From Galactobacter sp. (GTDB taxonomy: Bacteria; Actinomycetota; Actinomycetes; Actinomycetales; Micrococcaceae): a DNA stretch of 13,384 nt. The notes beneath the pieces were generated by a model. It made no database searches. It was not told the DNA's origin and saw only the letters and a program-made list of their open reading frames with translations. Both the position numbers and the translations under genes were made by a program. Below are positions 13,343 to 13,384 of the stretch, piece after piece. The stretch is from assembly GCF_022712295.1 (NCBI RefSeq), contig NZ_JALAGT010000110.1:1-13384 (forward strand), read 5' to 3'. The first letter of the stretch is position 1. The number at the start of each line of letters is the position of its first letter.

Positions 13343-13384
13343 TCATCCCCCGACCACGAGCAGAGCCCCCGCCAACCCGCACAC
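13343..13384 (-). CDS. Possible C-terminal end of a membrane protein (partial)
   Basis: The minus strand reads VCGLAGALLVVGG and then TGA (13343-13345), cut by the window edge. The stretch is strongly hydrophobic, like the last transmembrane helix of a membrane protein, and a hairpin follows the stop. Only 13 residues are visible, so the gene cannot be named, and chance is possible. Confidence 0.35.
   Translation of the reverse strand: MCGLAGALLVVGG

Noticed and set aside
13338..13384. Plus-strand gene starting at a GTG at 13338
   Set aside because: The 15 visible codons are Pro/Arg/Thr-rich, with no Shine-Dalgarno and a start 46 bases after the TAGGAT box; the opposite strand gives a better hydrophobic C-terminus.
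1..13384. tRNA, rRNA, CRISPR array, insertion sequence or toxin-antitoxin system
   Set aside because: No cloverleaf-like sequence, no regularly spaced repeats, no transposase or terminal inverted repeats, and no small paired toxin-antitoxin genes were seen.

Overview
The window is high-GC (about two thirds G+C by eye), densely coded chromosomal DNA from an actinobacterium. It is most likely a member of the Micrococcales (Micrococcaceae-like), but genus and species cannot be fixed from the sequence. Pointers to this group are a DUF3000 gene next to an RNase D-like gene, a Tad/Flp-like cluster of small TadE proteins, an SseA/SufE pair, and several genes whose -10 element lies directly before the start codon (leaderless transcription). 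I see no tRNA, rRNA, insertion sequence, prophage or CRISPR array.

Layout. (1) 142-1630, plus strand: the end of a tad-like pilus/secretion cluster, with a small pilin-like membrane protein, two TadE-like pseudopilins and a TadE/TadG-like protein, overlapping or nearly touching. (2) 1720-2835, plus: prfB (release factor 2), closed by a perfect 19-bp hairpin at 2862-2905. (3) 2925-6322, minus: a fatty-acid beta-oxidation operon, thiolase then the FadB/FadJ-type multifunctional protein, coupled by ATGA, with a perfect palindromic operator candidate at 6393-6408. (4) 6425-9989, minus: RNase D/HRDC protein, DUF3000 protein, low-specificity threonine aldolase, and MsrB methionine sulfoxide reductase. 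(5) 10073-11281, plus: a membrane-anchored alpha/beta hydrolase diverging from msrB. (6) 11289-13154, minus: a coupled trio of rhodanese (SseA-like), SufE-like protein and YbaK/EbsC Cys-tRNA(Pro) deacylase. (7) 13155-13384: the upstream region of that trio and, at the edge, a possible hydrophobic C-terminus of another minus-strand gene.

How the genes work together. The tad genes would build a surface pilus or pseudopilus. Thiolase and FadB form the core of the beta-oxidation cycle and are probably controlled by a repressor at the palindrome. SseA and SufE are expected to pass persulfide sulfur, and the coupled deacylase guards against Cys-tRNA(Pro). The remaining genes are housekeeping or stress genes, several apparently with their own promoters.

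I found no convincing new multi-gene system. The most interesting details are a triplicated prepilin-like cleavage motif in the first TadE protein, the fadA operator, a set of four putative leaderless genes, and the large unexplained ectodomain of the hydrolase.
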